Assembly: GCF_018139985.1 (NCBI RefSeq)
Contig: NZ_JAGSOU010000012.1
Span: forward strand, 1-64,000
Source of the DNA: Actibacterium sp. MT2.3-13A
GTDB taxonomy: Bacteria > Pseudomonadota > Alphaproteobacteria > Rhodobacterales > Rhodobacteraceae
DNA: 64,000 nt
Reading direction: 5' to 3'
Part shown: one piece after another, positions 25,569-34,968 of the stretch
Layout of the letters: every line of letters begins with the position of its first letter
How positions within the stretch are numbered: position 1 is the stretch's first letter
The notes under the pieces: model-generated
Seen by the model: the letters and a program-made list of their open reading frames with translations, nothing else
The model's database searches: none
Told to the model about the DNA's origin: nothing
Translations under genes and position numbers: made by a program

Positions 25569-25596
25569 CCCCCGGCCCTGTGGGGCGGGCCGGGGG
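25569..25596 (-). terminator. GC-rich hairpin downstream of VOC gene
   Basis: CCCCCGGCCC (25569-25578) and GGGCCGGGGG (25587-25596) form a perfect 10-bp stem with an eight-base loop. It lies 112 bp past the stop of the VOC gene and 69 bp upstream of the next start, with no T-run. The rest of 25501-25707 holds no gene. Confidence 0.45.
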
Positions 25597-25707
25597 GGCA
25601 TGGGGGGAGTGGCCGGCGGGGAATGGGACCGGGTCGGGTGCAGGCTGGGGAGAGCGCCTCGGTTCCGGCGGGTGCGGCCAGCGGCACGATAGGCGGCGTT
25701 TGAAACG

Positions 25708-26226
25708 TTACGGCAATGCTTTTGAAACGGTTTCGTGACCGCCGGGCGCCTCGGACAGCAGCGCGCGCAGGTCGAGCGGGCGGTTGACCATCGCCAGCTT
25801 TCCCTCGGCGTCGCGGGGCCATTCGGCCTCGGGGCGGTCGCGGTAGAGCTCGACCCCGTTGCCGTCCGGGTCGCGCAGGTAGATCGCCTCGCTCACGCCG
25901 TGGTCGGCGGCGCCGTCCAGCGGGATGCCGGCAGCGACCACGCGGGCCAGCGCATCGGCCAGCGCCGGGCGGTCGGCGTAGAGAAAGGCGGTGTGATAGA
26001 GGCCGGTATGGCCCGGCGGCGGCGGCGTGGCGCCGCGGCTTTCCCAGGTGTTCAGGCCGATATGGTGGTGATAGCCGCCGGCCGACAGAAAGGCGGCCTG
26101 ATCGCCGTAATATTGCTGCACCTCGAAACCGAGCACACCGGAATAGAAGCCGATCGCGCGGTCGAGATCGGCAACCTTCAGATGCACATGCCCGATCCGG
26201 GTGGCGGGGTGGACGGGGGTGGTCAT
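25708..26226 (-). CDS. VOC-family protein (glyoxalase/extradiol-dioxygenase fold)
   Basis: The 172-residue protein begins with RIGHVHLKVADLDRAIGFYS, a vicinal-oxygen-chelate half-domain carrying the first metal His. A second His is in YHHHIGLNTW near residue 63, and a Glu in GNGVELYRDRPEAEW near residue 140. These fit a mononuclear metal enzyme similar to catechol 2,3-dioxygenase-like proteins. AAGGAGG places the start at 26226; an in-frame extension to 26349 is basic and without a site. The substrate is unknown. It is divergent from the fructosamine kinase gene. Confidence 0.85.
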   Translation of the reverse strand: MTTPVHPATRIGHVHLKVADLDRAIGFYSGVLGFEVQQYYGDQAAFLSAGGYHHHIGLNTWESRGATPPPPGHTGLYHTAFLYADRPALADALARVVAAGIPLDGAADHGVSEAIYLRDPDGNGVELYRDRPEAEWPRDAEGKLAMVNRPLDLRALLSEAPGGHETVSKALP

Positions 26227-26468
26227 GGGACCCTCCTTGACTGGTTCGGGAACAAGATACGCCCTGCGGAAACGATCAAAAACACCGGAATGCGCGGAGG
26301 TTTTGTGCGAATATGCAAAAGGGAGGGGGCGTGGCGCGCGGGGGCGCATGCACGGGGCATAGGGCCTTCCTATGAAACCCGGCTTGGACGCACGGCGCGG
26401 CGATGCGTTAACCTTTGACGCGTCCGGGACGCGGACGCAGGCGGCGCGGGGGCGGGAGGCGCAGAACG
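26227..26468. other. Divergent intergenic region, VOC gene / fructosamine kinase gene
   Basis: These 242 bases hold both promoters. A short AT-rich segment (about 26268-26325) is the likely promoter zone for the minus-strand gene. No clear palindrome, riboswitch or small ORF with a ribosome-binding site was found. Confidence 0.35.
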
Positions 26469-27287
26469 ATGACGGCGGGGCGGATTGCCGAAGAGGGCGC
26501 GCGGCTATTGGGCGAGGGGCTGGCGGGTTGGCGCGCGCTGGCGGGCGGCGACCTGAGCCGGGTGGTGAGGGCGCGGCTGTCCTCGGGGCGCGAGGCGATC
26601 TTCAAGACCGGCCCCGCGCCTCGGGTCGAGGCGGAAATGCTGCGCGCGATCCGCGCGGCAGGCGTGCCGGCGCCGGAGGTGCTGGGCGCCTCGGCGCGGG
26701 TGCTGGCGCTGGAGGCGCTGGCGGATGCGGGCGGCCTGCGCGGGGCGGGCTGGGAGGCGCTGGGCGCTGCTGTCCGGCGTCTGCACGGCGCGACCGGGGC
26801 GGGCTATGGCTGGCCGGAGGATTACGCCTTCGGCGCGGTGGCAATCCGCAACGCGCCCTGCGACGACTGGCCCGGGTTCTGGGCCGAGCGGCGGCTGCTG
26901 ACGGAGGCGGGGGCGCTTCCGCCGGAGTTTTCGCGGAGGCTGGAGCGGCTGGCGCGGGCGTTGCCCGAACGCCTGCCGGCGCGGCCTGCGCCCGCGCTGC
27001 TGCATGGCGATCTGTGGGCGGGGAACGTGCTGGCCGCGCCCGGCGGGGGGCTGAGCGGTCTGATCGATCCGGCCAGTTCTTACGGGCATGGCGAGGTGGA
27101 TCTGGCGATGCTGCATCTTTTCGGCAGCCCCGGCACGGGGTTTGCGGCGGGCTATGGCGCGGCGGATCCGGGTGTGGCGGAGCGCCGCCCGATCTATCAG
27201 CTCTGGCCCGCGATCGTGCATGTGCGGCTGTTCGGGGCGGGGTATCTCGGGCTGCTGGACCGGCTGCTCGGGGATTGCGGGGTATGA
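26469..27287 (+). CDS. Fructosamine kinase family protein
   Basis: The 272-residue protein shows the FN3K/APH-type kinase pattern: GGDLSRVVRARLSSGREAIFKTGP near residues 25-48 (nucleotide loop and Lys), PEDYAFGAVAIRN near residue 118 (family-specific), LLHGDLWAGNVL near residue 178 (catalytic Asp and metal Asn) and LIDPASSYGHGEVDLAML near residue 198 (metal Asp). Bacterial members phosphorylate ribulosamine- or erythrulosamine-type glycated amines, a protein-repair activity. The preferred start at 26469 follows GGAGGCGCAGAACG. Confidence 0.88.
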   Translation: MTAGRIAEEGARLLGEGLAGWRALAGGDLSRVVRARLSSGREAIFKTGPAPRVEAEMLRAIRAAGVPAPEVLGASARVLALEALADAGGLRGAGWEALGAAVRRLHGATGAGYGWPEDYAFGAVAIRNAPCDDWPGFWAERRLLTEAGALPPEFSRRLERLARALPERLPARPAPALLHGDLWAGNVLAAPGGGLSGLIDPASSYGHGEVDLAMLHLFGSPGTGFAAGYGAADPGVAERRPIYQLWPAIVHVRLFGAGYLGLLDRLLGDCGV

Positions 27288-27316
27288 CGGGGCGCGCGGG
27301 CAAGTGGTCATCCGTC

Positions 27317-27336
27317 GCCCGGGCGTCAGCCCGGGC
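27317..27336. terminator. Bidirectional hairpin between converging genes
   Basis: GCCCGGGC (27317-27324) is repeated as its own complement at 27329-27336 with a GTCA loop, between the ends of the fructosamine kinase gene and trpS. No T-run is present on either side. Confidence 0.5.
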
Positions 27337-27394
27337 CGCGCCCACCCCAACCCCGGAGCGGGCGCGGCCCTCTGTCACTGTCTAGGTGCCTGCC

Positions 27395-28414
27395 TCAGCG
27401 CACCATGCCCACGATCTCGTAGGTCCTTTCGAGGATCGGCGCGGCGATCTCGCGGGCGCGCATGGCGCCGCGGCGCAGGATCATGTCGATCTCGGCCGGG
27501 TCCTGCATCAGCCGCGACATCTCGGTCGAGATCGGCTCCAGCTTGGCCACGGCGAGATCGGCCAGCGAGGGCTTGAAGGTGCCGAATTGCTGGCCGGCAT
27601 GTTCGGCGATCACCTGCTCGGGGGTCAGATCGGCGAGGGCGGCGTAGATGTTGACCAGGTTGCGCGCCTCGGGGCGGCCTTCCAGCCCCTCGATGCTGTC
27701 GGGCAGCGGGTCGGGGTCGGTCTTGGCCTTGCGGATCTTCTTGGAGATCGCGTCGGCGTCGTCGGTCAGGTTGATCCGGCTCATGTCCGAGGGGTCGGAT
27801 TTCGACATCTTCTTGGAGCCGTCGCGCAAGGACATCACCCGCGTCGCAGCGCCCTCGATCACCGGCTCGGTCACGGGGAAGAAATCGACGCCGTAATCGT
27901 TGTTGAACTTGATGGCGATGTCGCGGGTCAGCTCGACATGCTGTTTCTGGTCCTCGCCCACGGGAACGTGGGTGGCGTGGTAGATCAGGATGTCGGCGGC
28001 CATCAGCGCGGGATAGGCGAAGAGCCCCAGCGAGGCGTTCTCGGCGTTCTTGCCGGTCTTGTCCTTGAACTGGGTCATGCGCTTCATCCAGCCCATGCGG
28101 GCCACGCAGTTGAATATCCAGGCGAGCTGGGCGTGCTCGGCCACCTGGGACTGGTTGAAGAGGATGGACTTCTCGGGCTCGACGCCAGAGGCGAGGAAAC
28201 CCGCGCAGAGCTCGCGCGTGGCATGGGCCAGCTTGTCGGGGTCCTGCCAGACGGTGATCGCGTGCAGGTCGACCATGCAATAGATCGTCTGCATGCCGCC
28301 CGTGTCCTGCATCTCGGCAAAGCGTTTCAGCGCGCCGAGATAATTGCCGAGGGTCAGGCCGCCCGAGGGCTGGATGCCCGAAAAGACGCGAGGAGTGTGG
28401 ACCACCTCTGTCAT
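27395..28414 (-). CDS. trpS: Tryptophanyl-tRNA synthetase
   Basis: The 339-residue class I synthetase has [14 protein letters not shown] near residue 15 (the HIGH-equivalent), a Trp-binding segment around [10 protein letters not shown] near residue 44, and [10 protein letters not shown] near residue 200 (KMSKS loop). It charges tRNA-Trp. The start at 28414 gives the conserved [18 protein letters not shown] opening and has GGAG upstream; an in-frame ATG nine codons earlier lacks a good site. Confidence 0.96.
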   Translation of the reverse strand: MTEVVHTPRVFSGIQPSGGLTLGNYLGALKRFAEMQDTGGMQTIYCMVDLHAITVWQDPDKLAHATRELCAGFLASGVEPEKSILFNQSQVAEHAQLAWIFNCVARMGWMKRMTQFKDKTGKNAENASLGLFAYPALMAADILIYHATHVPVGEDQKQHVELTRDIAIKFNNDYGVDFFPVTEPVIEGAATRVMSLRDGSKKMSKSDPSDMSRINLTDDADAISKKIRKAKTDPDPLPDSIEGLEGRPEARNLVNIYAALADLTPEQVIAEHAGQQFGTFKPSLADLAVAKLEPISTEMSRLMQDPAEIDMILRRGAMRAREIAAPILERTYEIVGMVR

Positions 28415-28492
28415 GTCTGCGTTCTCCGTCTGGAATTTCATGCAAGGCTCGCTTACCCATGCAGGGCAAGCCCGTCAACCGAAGGCCCCCAG

Positions 28493-29179
28493 ATGCAGCA
28501 TGATCCCGACGCCCCGCCCCTCAACCCGCTGCCGCCCGTGGTGTGGCTGCTGGCGCTGCCGATCGCGGCGGTGGAGTTGATGTTCTACGCCGGGGCGCAC
28601 CGGCTGGTCGGCGGGGCAGGCGCGGTGGGCTGGCGTCTGTCGGCGATGCAGGATTACGCCTTTTCGGGCGAGATCCTCGACTGGATGCTGGCCACCGGGC
28701 GCTTTCCGCCCGAGCATCTGCTGCGCTTCGTCGCCTATCCTTTCGTGCACGCCAATTTCACCCATGCGCTGTTCGTCGTGGTCTTCATCCTGGCGCTGGG
28801 CAAGATGGTGGGCGAGGTGTTCCGCGCCTGGGCGGTGCTGGCGGTGTTCTTCGCCTCGGCCATCGTGGGGGCGGCGGCCTACGGGCTGTTGCTCGACGAT
28901 CCGGTGCCGCTGGTGGGCGGGTATCCGGGCGTCTACGGGCTGATCGGGGCGTTCACCTTCCTGCTGTGGGTGAACCTCGGGGCGGTGGGGGCAAACCAGT
29001 ACCGAGCCTTCAGCCTGATTGGCTTCCTGCTGGGTATCCAGCTGCTGTTCCGCCTGCTCTTCGGTGGCAGCAACGACTGGGTGGCCGATATCGCGGGCTT
29101 TGCCACCGGCTTCGTACTGTCCTTTGTGGTCAGCCCGGGGGGCTGGGGGTTGTTGGTGGCGCGGCTGCGCCGGCGCTAG
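28493..29179 (+). CDS. Rhomboid-fold membrane protein lacking catalytic Ser and His (pseudoprotease)
   Basis: The 228-residue protein has six to seven membrane helices in the rhomboid arrangement, including FVHANFTHALFVVVFILALGK near residue 83. Where active rhomboids have GxSG in helix 4, this has GGYPGVYGLIG (near residue 143), with no Ser. The helix-6 HxxGxxxG is represented by ADIAGFATGF (near residue 199), with the His replaced. It should therefore bind membrane proteins without cutting them, like other inactive rhomboids. The ATG at 28493 is divergent from trpS (78 bp apart). Confidence 0.8.
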   Translation: MQHDPDAPPLNPLPPVVWLLALPIAAVELMFYAGAHRLVGGAGAVGWRLSAMQDYAFSGEILDWMLATGRFPPEHLLRFVAYPFVHANFTHALFVVVFILALGKMVGEVFRAWAVLAVFFASAIVGAAAYGLLLDDPVPLVGGYPGVYGLIGAFTFLLWVNLGAVGANQYRAFSLIGFLLGIQLLFRLLFGGSNDWVADIAGFATGFVLSFVVSPGGWGLLVARLRRR

Positions 29180-29318
29180 GGGCGAAGGGCGGCGCGCAAC
29201 GCCTCTGCTGGGACAAGCCGCCGGCCGCGCGTTCCGCCGCCCGGCGATTTGGCGCAGCCGGTTCTGCCCTTGCGCCCGGGAGGTCAGTCCGGGCCGCACC
29301 CGACCCGCCCCGCGGGAG

Positions 29319-29347
29319 GGCGCCGCCCTTCGAACGGAAGCGGCGCC
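29319..29347. terminator. Hairpin between converging rhomboid-like and murJ genes
   Basis: GGCGCCGC (29319-29326) pairs with GCGGCGCC (29340-29347) across a 13-base loop, 24 bp beyond the murJ stop on its strand. There is no T-run. The rest of 29180-29370 has no gene. Confidence 0.45.
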
Positions 29348-29370
29348 GCCTGTCCGATGCAAACGAGCCG

Positions 29371-30912
29371 CTAACCCCGGCGGAAGGCCTGGCGGAAATC
29401 CGACAGGCGGAAGGCGCCGATCAGGTGGCCGAGGCCGAAATAGCTGACCATCCCCAGCCCGACCAGGAGGAGCAGCGCGAGGTAGCGCTGCGCGCCCGGC
29501 GCGAACAGCGGCGCCAGCGCCGCCTGCCCCGCCAGCAGGCAGGCCCCCATGAGCAGCGAGGCGATCACGATGCGCGGCGCGCGGCGGGTCAGGCGCGCGT
29601 CCAGCGTCGCCGCCGCCCCCATCGCGCGCGAGCCGAGCCACAGCTGCACCACCATCGCCCAGGCCGCCAGCGTCGTGCCCAGCGCCGCGGCGATGAAGCC
29701 GATCACCGGCGCCAGCCCCAGCGCCAGCGCCGCGTTCACCGCCATCGCGATCAGAGCGTAATAGAAGGGCCGCCGCGTGTCCTCGCGCGCGAAATAAAGC
29801 GGCTGGAGCACCTTTTGCAGAACGAAGGCGGGCAGGCCCGCGCCGTAGACGGCGACGGCCAGCGCGGTGGGCGCGGTGTCGGCGGCGGTGAAGGCCCCGC
29901 GCTCGAACAGCACCGAGATCAGCGGCACCGGGATCGTCACCAGCGCCACCGCCGCCGGCACGGTCAGCGCCAGCGAGAACTCGGTCGCGCGGCTGAAGGA
30001 ATGGCGCCCGCCGGCCTCGTCCCCGGCCTTCAGCCGGCGTGAGAGATCCGGCAGCAGCACGACGCCGATGGCGATCGCCACCACCCCCAGCGGCAGCTGA
30101 TACAGCCGGTCGGCGTTGTAGAGCCAGGACACGGCGGAGTCGAAATAGGAGGCCACCTGCCGCCCGATCAGCAGGTTCAGCTGCACCACCCCTCCGGCAA
30201 GCGCGGCGGGCGCGGCGATCCGGGCCAGGCGCTTCAGTTCGGGCGTCACACGCGGTCGGTGCGGCAGCAGCCGGAACCCCGCCGCCCGCGCCGCCCACCA
30301 CACCAGCGCCATTTGCGCGACCCCCGCCACGGGCACCGCCCAGATCAGCGCCAGCGCGACGTCGGCGCCCATTCTGGCCGCGGCCACGATGGCCGCGATG
30401 AAGATCACGTTCAGCAGCACCGGCGCGGCAGCGGCGGCGGCGAAGCGCCCGGTCGCGTTCAGCACCCCCGAGAACAGCGCCCCCATCGAGATGAACAGGA
30501 TGTAGGGAAAGGCGATGCGCCCGTAGAGCACCGTCAGGTCGAAGGTCGCGCTGTCGCGGAAGCCGCTGGCCATCGCCAGCACCAGCCAGGGCATCGCCAG
30601 CTGCGCCGCCAGCGTCAGCACGATCAGCAGAGCCGCCAGAGCCGACAGCGCGTCGCGGGCGAAGCCCTGCGGATCGTCGCCCGATTCCAGCCGCTTGGAG
30701 AACATCGGGATGAAGGCCATGTTGAACGCGCCCTCGGCGAAGAAGCGCCGGAACAGGTTGGGCAGCGAAAAGGCGATGACGAAGGCCTGGTGCGCCGGGC
30801 CCGTGCCCAGCCAGGCCGCGATCAGGATGTCGCGCACGAAGCCGAGGATGCGGCTGGCCAGCGTCCAGCCTCCCACGGTCAGGAACCCCTTGATCAGGCG
30901 GATCGGCTGCAT
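29371..30912 (-). CDS. murJ: Lipid II flippase MurJ (MviN)
   Basis: The 513-residue membrane protein has about 14 helices and the MurJ/MviN signature: LIKGFLTVGGWTLASRILGF at residues 6-25, RRFFAEGAFNMAFIPMF near residue 56 and LYFAREDTRRPFYYA near residue 362. It flips the peptidoglycan precursor lipid II across the inner membrane. Its start overlaps the glnD stop (ATGA), so the two are translationally coupled, an arrangement common in Rhodobacteraceae. Confidence 0.95.
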   Translation of the reverse strand: MQPIRLIKGFLTVGGWTLASRILGFVRDILIAAWLGTGPAHQAFVIAFSLPNLFRRFFAEGAFNMAFIPMFSKRLESGDDPQGFARDALSALAALLIVLTLAAQLAMPWLVLAMASGFRDSATFDLTVLYGRIAFPYILFISMGALFSGVLNATGRFAAAAAAPVLLNVIFIAAIVAAARMGADVALALIWAVPVAGVAQMALVWWAARAAGFRLLPHRPRVTPELKRLARIAAPAALAGGVVQLNLLIGRQVASYFDSAVSWLYNADRLYQLPLGVVAIAIGVVLLPDLSRRLKAGDEAGGRHSFSRATEFSLALTVPAAVALVTIPVPLISVLFERGAFTAADTAPTALAVAVYGAGLPAFVLQKVLQPLYFAREDTRRPFYYALIAMAVNAALALGLAPVIGFIAAALGTTLAAWAMVVQLWLGSRAMGAAATLDARLTRRAPRIVIASLLMGACLLAGQAALAPLFAPGAQRYLALLLLVGLGMVSYFGLGHLIGAFRLSDFRQAFRRG

Positions 30913-33731
30913 CAGCGTTCGGCCCGCTCGGCGCCGCGCTGGATCGCCTGGCGCAGTTTCTCGGCCAGCGCGGCCTGCTTGGCCTTGGAGTGCAGTTTCA
31001 GCCCGAACATGTCCTTGACGTAGAAGGTATCGACCACCTGCGCGCCGAAGGTCGCGATCACGGCGGAGGCGATGTAGATGTTGTTATGCGCCAGCGCCCG
31101 GGTCAGGTCGAACAGCAGGCCGGGGCGGTCGCGGGTATCGACCTCGATGATGGTGTAGATCTCTGAGCCCTCGTTGTCGAAGCTGATCGAGGTCGGGAAC
31201 TGGAAGCTGCGCTCGCGCTTTTTCAGCTTGTCGCGGTCGGCCAGTTTCTCGCGCGGGACGATCTCGCCCTTCAGGGTCTTGTCGATCATCTGCCGCAGGC
31301 GGGGCAGGCGGCTGGCCTCGTAGGGGGCGCCCTCGCCGTCCTGGATCCAGAAGGCGGCGGTGGCATAGCCGTCCTTGGAGGTGTAGGTGCGCGCGTCCAC
31401 GACATTGGCGCCGACCAGCGCCAGCGCGCCCGCGAGCCGCGAGAAGATGCCGGGATGGTCGGACAGCGCGAAGCAGACCCGGGTGGCGTCGCGGTCCTCG
31501 TCCTGGGTCAGGTCGATGCGGATCTCGTCATCGGCGATGCCACGCAGCAGCCTGGCGAAGACCGCCTGGCTTTCGGTCTGCAGGCCCTGCCAGTAGGGGC
31601 CGTAATGGCGGGCGATCTCGGCGCGCAGTTCCTTCTTGTCCCAGTCGGAGAGCGCGTCGCGCAGGGCGCGCTTGGCCTCGGCCTCGCGCTTTTCGACGTT
31701 GAGCGCCTCCAGCCCCTTGTCCAGGGCGTCCGCCGTCTGCTCGTAGAGCGTCCGCAGAAGCTGCGCCTTCCAGTTGTTCCAGGTGCCGGGGCCGACGCCG
31801 TTGATGTCGCAGACCGTCAGCACGGACAGCAGGTTCAGCCGCTGCTTGGTCTTCACCAGCTTGGCGAAGTCGCGCACCGTGCGCGGGTCGGAGATGTCGC
31901 GTTTCTGCGCCATGTCCGACATCAGCAGGTGATAGCGCACCAGCCATTCCACGGTGTCGCATTCGCGCGGTTTCAGCCCCAGCCGCGGCGCCACCTTGCG
32001 CGCGATCTGGGCGCCGAGGACGGAATGGTCCTCCGGCCGGCCCTTGCCGATGTCATGCAGCAGCAGCGCGACATAGAGCACCTTGCGATTGACGCCCTCC
32101 TTGAGGATCTGGCTGGCGATCGGCAGCTCCTCGACCAGTTCGCCGCGCTCGATCTTGGAGAGATGCGAGATGCACTGGATGGTGTGCTCGTCCACCGTGT
32201 AGTGGTGGTAGACGTTGAACTGCATCATCGCCACGATCGGCTCGAACTCGGGGATGAAGGCGGCGAGCACGCCCAGCTCGTTCATCCGCCGCAGCGAGCG
32301 TTCGGGATTGCCGTGTTTCAGCAGCAGATCGAGGAAGATGCGCTGCGCCTCCTTGTCGGCGCGCAGCTCGTCATCGATCAGGTGCAGATGCGCCGAGATC
32401 GCCCGCATCGCGTCGGGATGGATCAGGGTGCCGGTCCTCAGCGCCTCCTCGAACAGGCGCAGGATGTTCAGCCGGTCGTCGAAGAAACTTTCCTCGTCCT
32501 CGATGCTCAGCCGGTTCTGGACGATCACATAGCCTTGCTTGGCGCGGCGGCGGCGGCGGAACAGGCCCAGGAGTTTTGGCTCGCGCTTGACATGGCTGGC
32601 CTCAAGCGCGGTCAGGAAGATGCGGGTGAGGTCGCCGACATGGGTGGCATGGCGAAAATAGTCCTGCATGAAATGCTCGACCGCGCGGCGCCCGCCCTTG
32701 TCCTCGTAGCCCATGCGCTCGGCCACCTCGATCTGCAGGTCGAAGGTCAGCTGGTCCATCGCCCGGCCGTTGACCAGGTGCAGATGGCAGCGCACCGCCC
32801 AGAGGAAGTTCTCGGCCCGGCGGAACTGGTCCAGCTCCTCCTGGGTGAACACGCCCAGTTCGACCAGATCGCGGGTGTGCTCTACCTGGTGGACGTATTT
32901 CGCGATCCAGAACAGTGATTGCAGGTCGCGCAGCCCGCCCTTGCCTTCCTTGACATTGGGTTCCAGCACATAGCGCTGGCCGCCCTGTTTCTTGTGCCGA
33001 TCGGCCCGCTCGGCCAGCTTGGCCTCGACGAAATCGGCGGCGGTGGTGCTGAAGAGGTCGCGCCACAGCGTCTCCTTCAGCGCCTCGGCCAGCGGCTGGT
33101 GCCCGCCAAGGAAACGGTGCTCCAGCAGGGCGGTGCGGATGGTGTAATCCTCGCGCCCCAGCCGCAGGCAGTCCTGCACGGTGCGCGTGGAATGGCCGAC
33201 CTTCAGCCGCAGGTCCCACAGGATGTAGAGCATGGTTTCCACCACGCTCTCGGCCCAGGGGGTGACCTTGTAGGGGGTCAGGAACAGCAGGTCCACGTCC
33301 GAGAAGGGCGCCATCTCGGCCCGGCCGTAGCCGCCCACCGCCAGCACCGCGATGCGCTCGCCCTCGGTGGGGGTGGGCAGCGGGTGCAGCCGCTGCGTGG
33401 CGAGGTCCAGAACCGCGCCCACCAGGCAGTCGGTGAGATAGGCGTAGGCGCGCACCGTCGGGCGCGCGGCGAAGGGCTGCTCGGCGAAGGCGGCGGCGAT
33501 GGCGGCGGTGCCGGATTTGCGCGCCTGCCGGAGCAGCCGGACGGCGGCGTCGCGCACCGCGCGGTTGTCGGCCTCGGGGCCGGCCTCCTGCACCAGCGCG
33601 GCCTCGAACCCCGCGCGGTCGAAGATCTCGTCCGGCGGGCAGATCAGTTTTTCGGGCGCGAGCGCGGGGGAGAGCGGCCGGGTGGCGGGCTCAGAACCCG
33701 GCGCCGCCGAAGCTTCTTGGGGCAGGATCAA
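30912..33731 (-). CDS. glnD: [Protein-PII] uridylyltransferase/uridylyl-removing enzyme
   Basis: The 939-residue sensor of nitrogen status has a nucleotidyltransferase domain with GGYGRAEMAPFSDVDLLFL near residue 126, a linker, an HD domain with LLLHDIGKGRPEDH near residue 563, and two ACT domains near the C-terminus (about residues 740-830 and 855-925). It uridylylates PII when glutamine is low and reverses this when it is high. The start overlaps the end of the upstream gene by 41 bp; no later start keeps the conserved LICPPDEIFD segment. Confidence 0.96.
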   Translation of the reverse strand: MILPQEASAAPGSEPATRPLSPALAPEKLICPPDEIFDRAGFEAALVQEAGPEADNRAVRDAAVRLLRQARKSGTAAIAAAFAEQPFAARPTVRAYAYLTDCLVGAVLDLATQRLHPLPTPTEGERIAVLAVGGYGRAEMAPFSDVDLLFLTPYKVTPWAESVVETMLYILWDLRLKVGHSTRTVQDCLRLGREDYTIRTALLEHRFLGGHQPLAEALKETLWRDLFSTTAADFVEAKLAERADRHKKQGGQRYVLEPNVKEGKGGLRDLQSLFWIAKYVHQVEHTRDLVELGVFTQEELDQFRRAENFLWAVRCHLHLVNGRAMDQLTFDLQIEVAERMGYEDKGGRRAVEHFMQDYFRHATHVGDLTRIFLTALEASHVKREPKLLGLFRRRRRAKQGYVIVQNRLSIEDEESFFDDRLNILRLFEEALRTGTLIHPDAMRAISAHLHLIDDELRADKEAQRIFLDLLLKHGNPERSLRRMNELGVLAAFIPEFEPIVAMMQFNVYHHYTVDEHTIQCISHLSKIERGELVEELPIASQILKEGVNRKVLYVALLLHDIGKGRPEDHSVLGAQIARKVAPRLGLKPRECDTVEWLVRYHLLMSDMAQKRDISDPRTVRDFAKLVKTKQRLNLLSVLTVCDINGVGPGTWNNWKAQLLRTLYEQTADALDKGLEALNVEKREAEAKRALRDALSDWDKKELRAEIARHYGPYWQGLQTESQAVFARLLRGIADDEIRIDLTQDEDRDATRVCFALSDHPGIFSRLAGALALVGANVVDARTYTSKDGYATAAFWIQDGEGAPYEASRLPRLRQMIDKTLKGEIVPREKLADRDKLKKRERSFQFPTSISFDNEGSEIYTIIEVDTRDRPGLLFDLTRALAHNNIYIASAVIATFGAQVVDTFYVKDMFGLKLHSKAKQAALAEKLRQAIQRGAERAER

Positions 33732-34878
33732 TCACAAACACCTGGTTGTCGCGGATTTCGGCGACCGCGAGGCCGCGCTCGTTGGTGCCGTCCTGACGCA
33801 ACCGGAAGATGCCGTCAACACCGACGAAGCCCGAGGGCTGGGTCAGCGCGGCGGCGGTCAGGGCGTCGCGGTTGCCCTGCCGGACCAGCGCGCCGATGGC
33901 GGCGATGCCGTCATAGGCCAGCCCGGCGATCGGATGCGCACCCTCGCCGAAGGCGGTCTCGTAGCGGGCGCGGAAGCGGTCGTTCAGCGCCGGGTCGGGC
34001 AGCGCGAACCAGCCGCCCTGCACGCCGGGCAACGCCAGGGTGCTGGCCGGGATGTCCCAGCGGGTCAGGCCGATGAACTTGGTGGTGTCGGTCTTCACGC
34101 CGTTCTCGGGCAGCAGCTGCGCCAGCAGCGGCAGCGCGCCCGAGGTGTCGGCGGTCAGAAACAGCGCGTCGGGCTGGTTTGCGTCCACCGCCTCGGTGAT
34201 GGCGGGGATCGCCTGCACCACGCCGTTCTGCGAGAATTCGTAGGAGGCGGTGCCGGCGCGGATTGCGCCGGCATTGTAGATCGCGCGCTGGATGGCCTCG
34301 CGCCCGGTCTCGCCGGCGACGGTCTGGTCGTGCACGATCATGATCCGGCTGCGGCCCTCCGCCTGCGCGTAGCGCACCAGCCGCTCGGCGGTGTTGTCGA
34401 AGGTGCGCCCCAGCACGAAGACATTGCCGCCCGCGATCCCGGTGTTGTTGGAAAAGCTCAGCACGTTGACGTTGCGGCTGGCCGCGGCGAGGCCCGCTGC
34501 ATTGGCGGCCTGGGCATAGACCGGGCCGAGGATGATCTTGGCGCCGTCCGACACCGCCTCGCGCGCCACCTGGCCCGCCCGCCCGGCGTCGCCCGCGGTG
34601 TTGTAGACGCGCAGGTCGATTGCGACCCCGTCCAGATCCGAGATCGCCAGCCGCGCCGCGTTCTCCAGGCTCTTGGCCAGCAGCGCGTCGCCCGGCTGGT
34701 CCGAGCCGCCGGGCACCAGCAGCGCCACCGGAACCGGGGCGCGGGTGTCGATGCTGGGGCCGGTGCCGCCGCCGATCGGTCCGGGCTGGCAGGCGGCCAG
34801 GGCCAGTGCCCCGGCGACAAGGGCGAGACGCGCCAGCGACTTGCGGGCGGAACGCAAAACGGCAAACATGGTGGTCAT
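33691..34878 (-). CDS. Penicillin-binding-protein activator (LpoA-like) lipoprotein
   Basis: The 395-residue protein has a lipoprotein signal ending in LALAAC (Cys near residue 30), followed by a periplasmic-binding-protein type I fold: VPVALLVPGGSD near residue 50, KIILGPVYAQAANAAGLAAA near residue 105 and SFSNNTGIAGGNVFVLG near residue 135. Alphaproteobacterial members are annotated as LpoA-like activators of peptidoglycan synthases; an amino-acid-binding role is the alternative. The start at 34878 has GGGGGAG upstream. It overlaps glnD by 41 bp and is divergent from rsmI. Confidence 0.85.
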   Translation of the reverse strand: MTTMFAVLRSARKSLARLALVAGALALAACQPGPIGGGTGPSIDTRAPVPVALLVPGGSDQPGDALLAKSLENAARLAISDLDGVAIDLRVYNTAGDAGRAGQVAREAVSDGAKIILGPVYAQAANAAGLAAASRNVNVLSFSNNTGIAGGNVFVLGRTFDNTAERLVRYAQAEGRSRIMIVHDQTVAGETGREAIQRAIYNAGAIRAGTASYEFSQNGVVQAIPAITEAVDANQPDALFLTADTSGALPLLAQLLPENGVKTDTTKFIGLTRWDIPASTLALPGVQGGWFALPDPALNDRFRARYETAFGEGAHPIAGLAYDGIAAIGALVRQGNRDALTAAALTQPSGFVGVDGIFRLRQDGTNERGLAVAEIRDNQVFVIDPAPRSFGGAGF

Positions 34879-34968
34879 CCTCACTCCCCCGGGGCATGGG
34901 CTGTCTGGTCACCGGGACAGTAAGCATTTCGCCCCTCCAAGTAAACGTCAGACAACGGAGCCCTCCGC

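Noticed and set aside
27386-28492. An open frame continuing upstream of the rhomboid-like gene across trpS, as if a large fusion protein
   Set aside because: The upstream part is antisense to trpS and has no domain. The ATG at 28493 begins exactly at the membrane protein.
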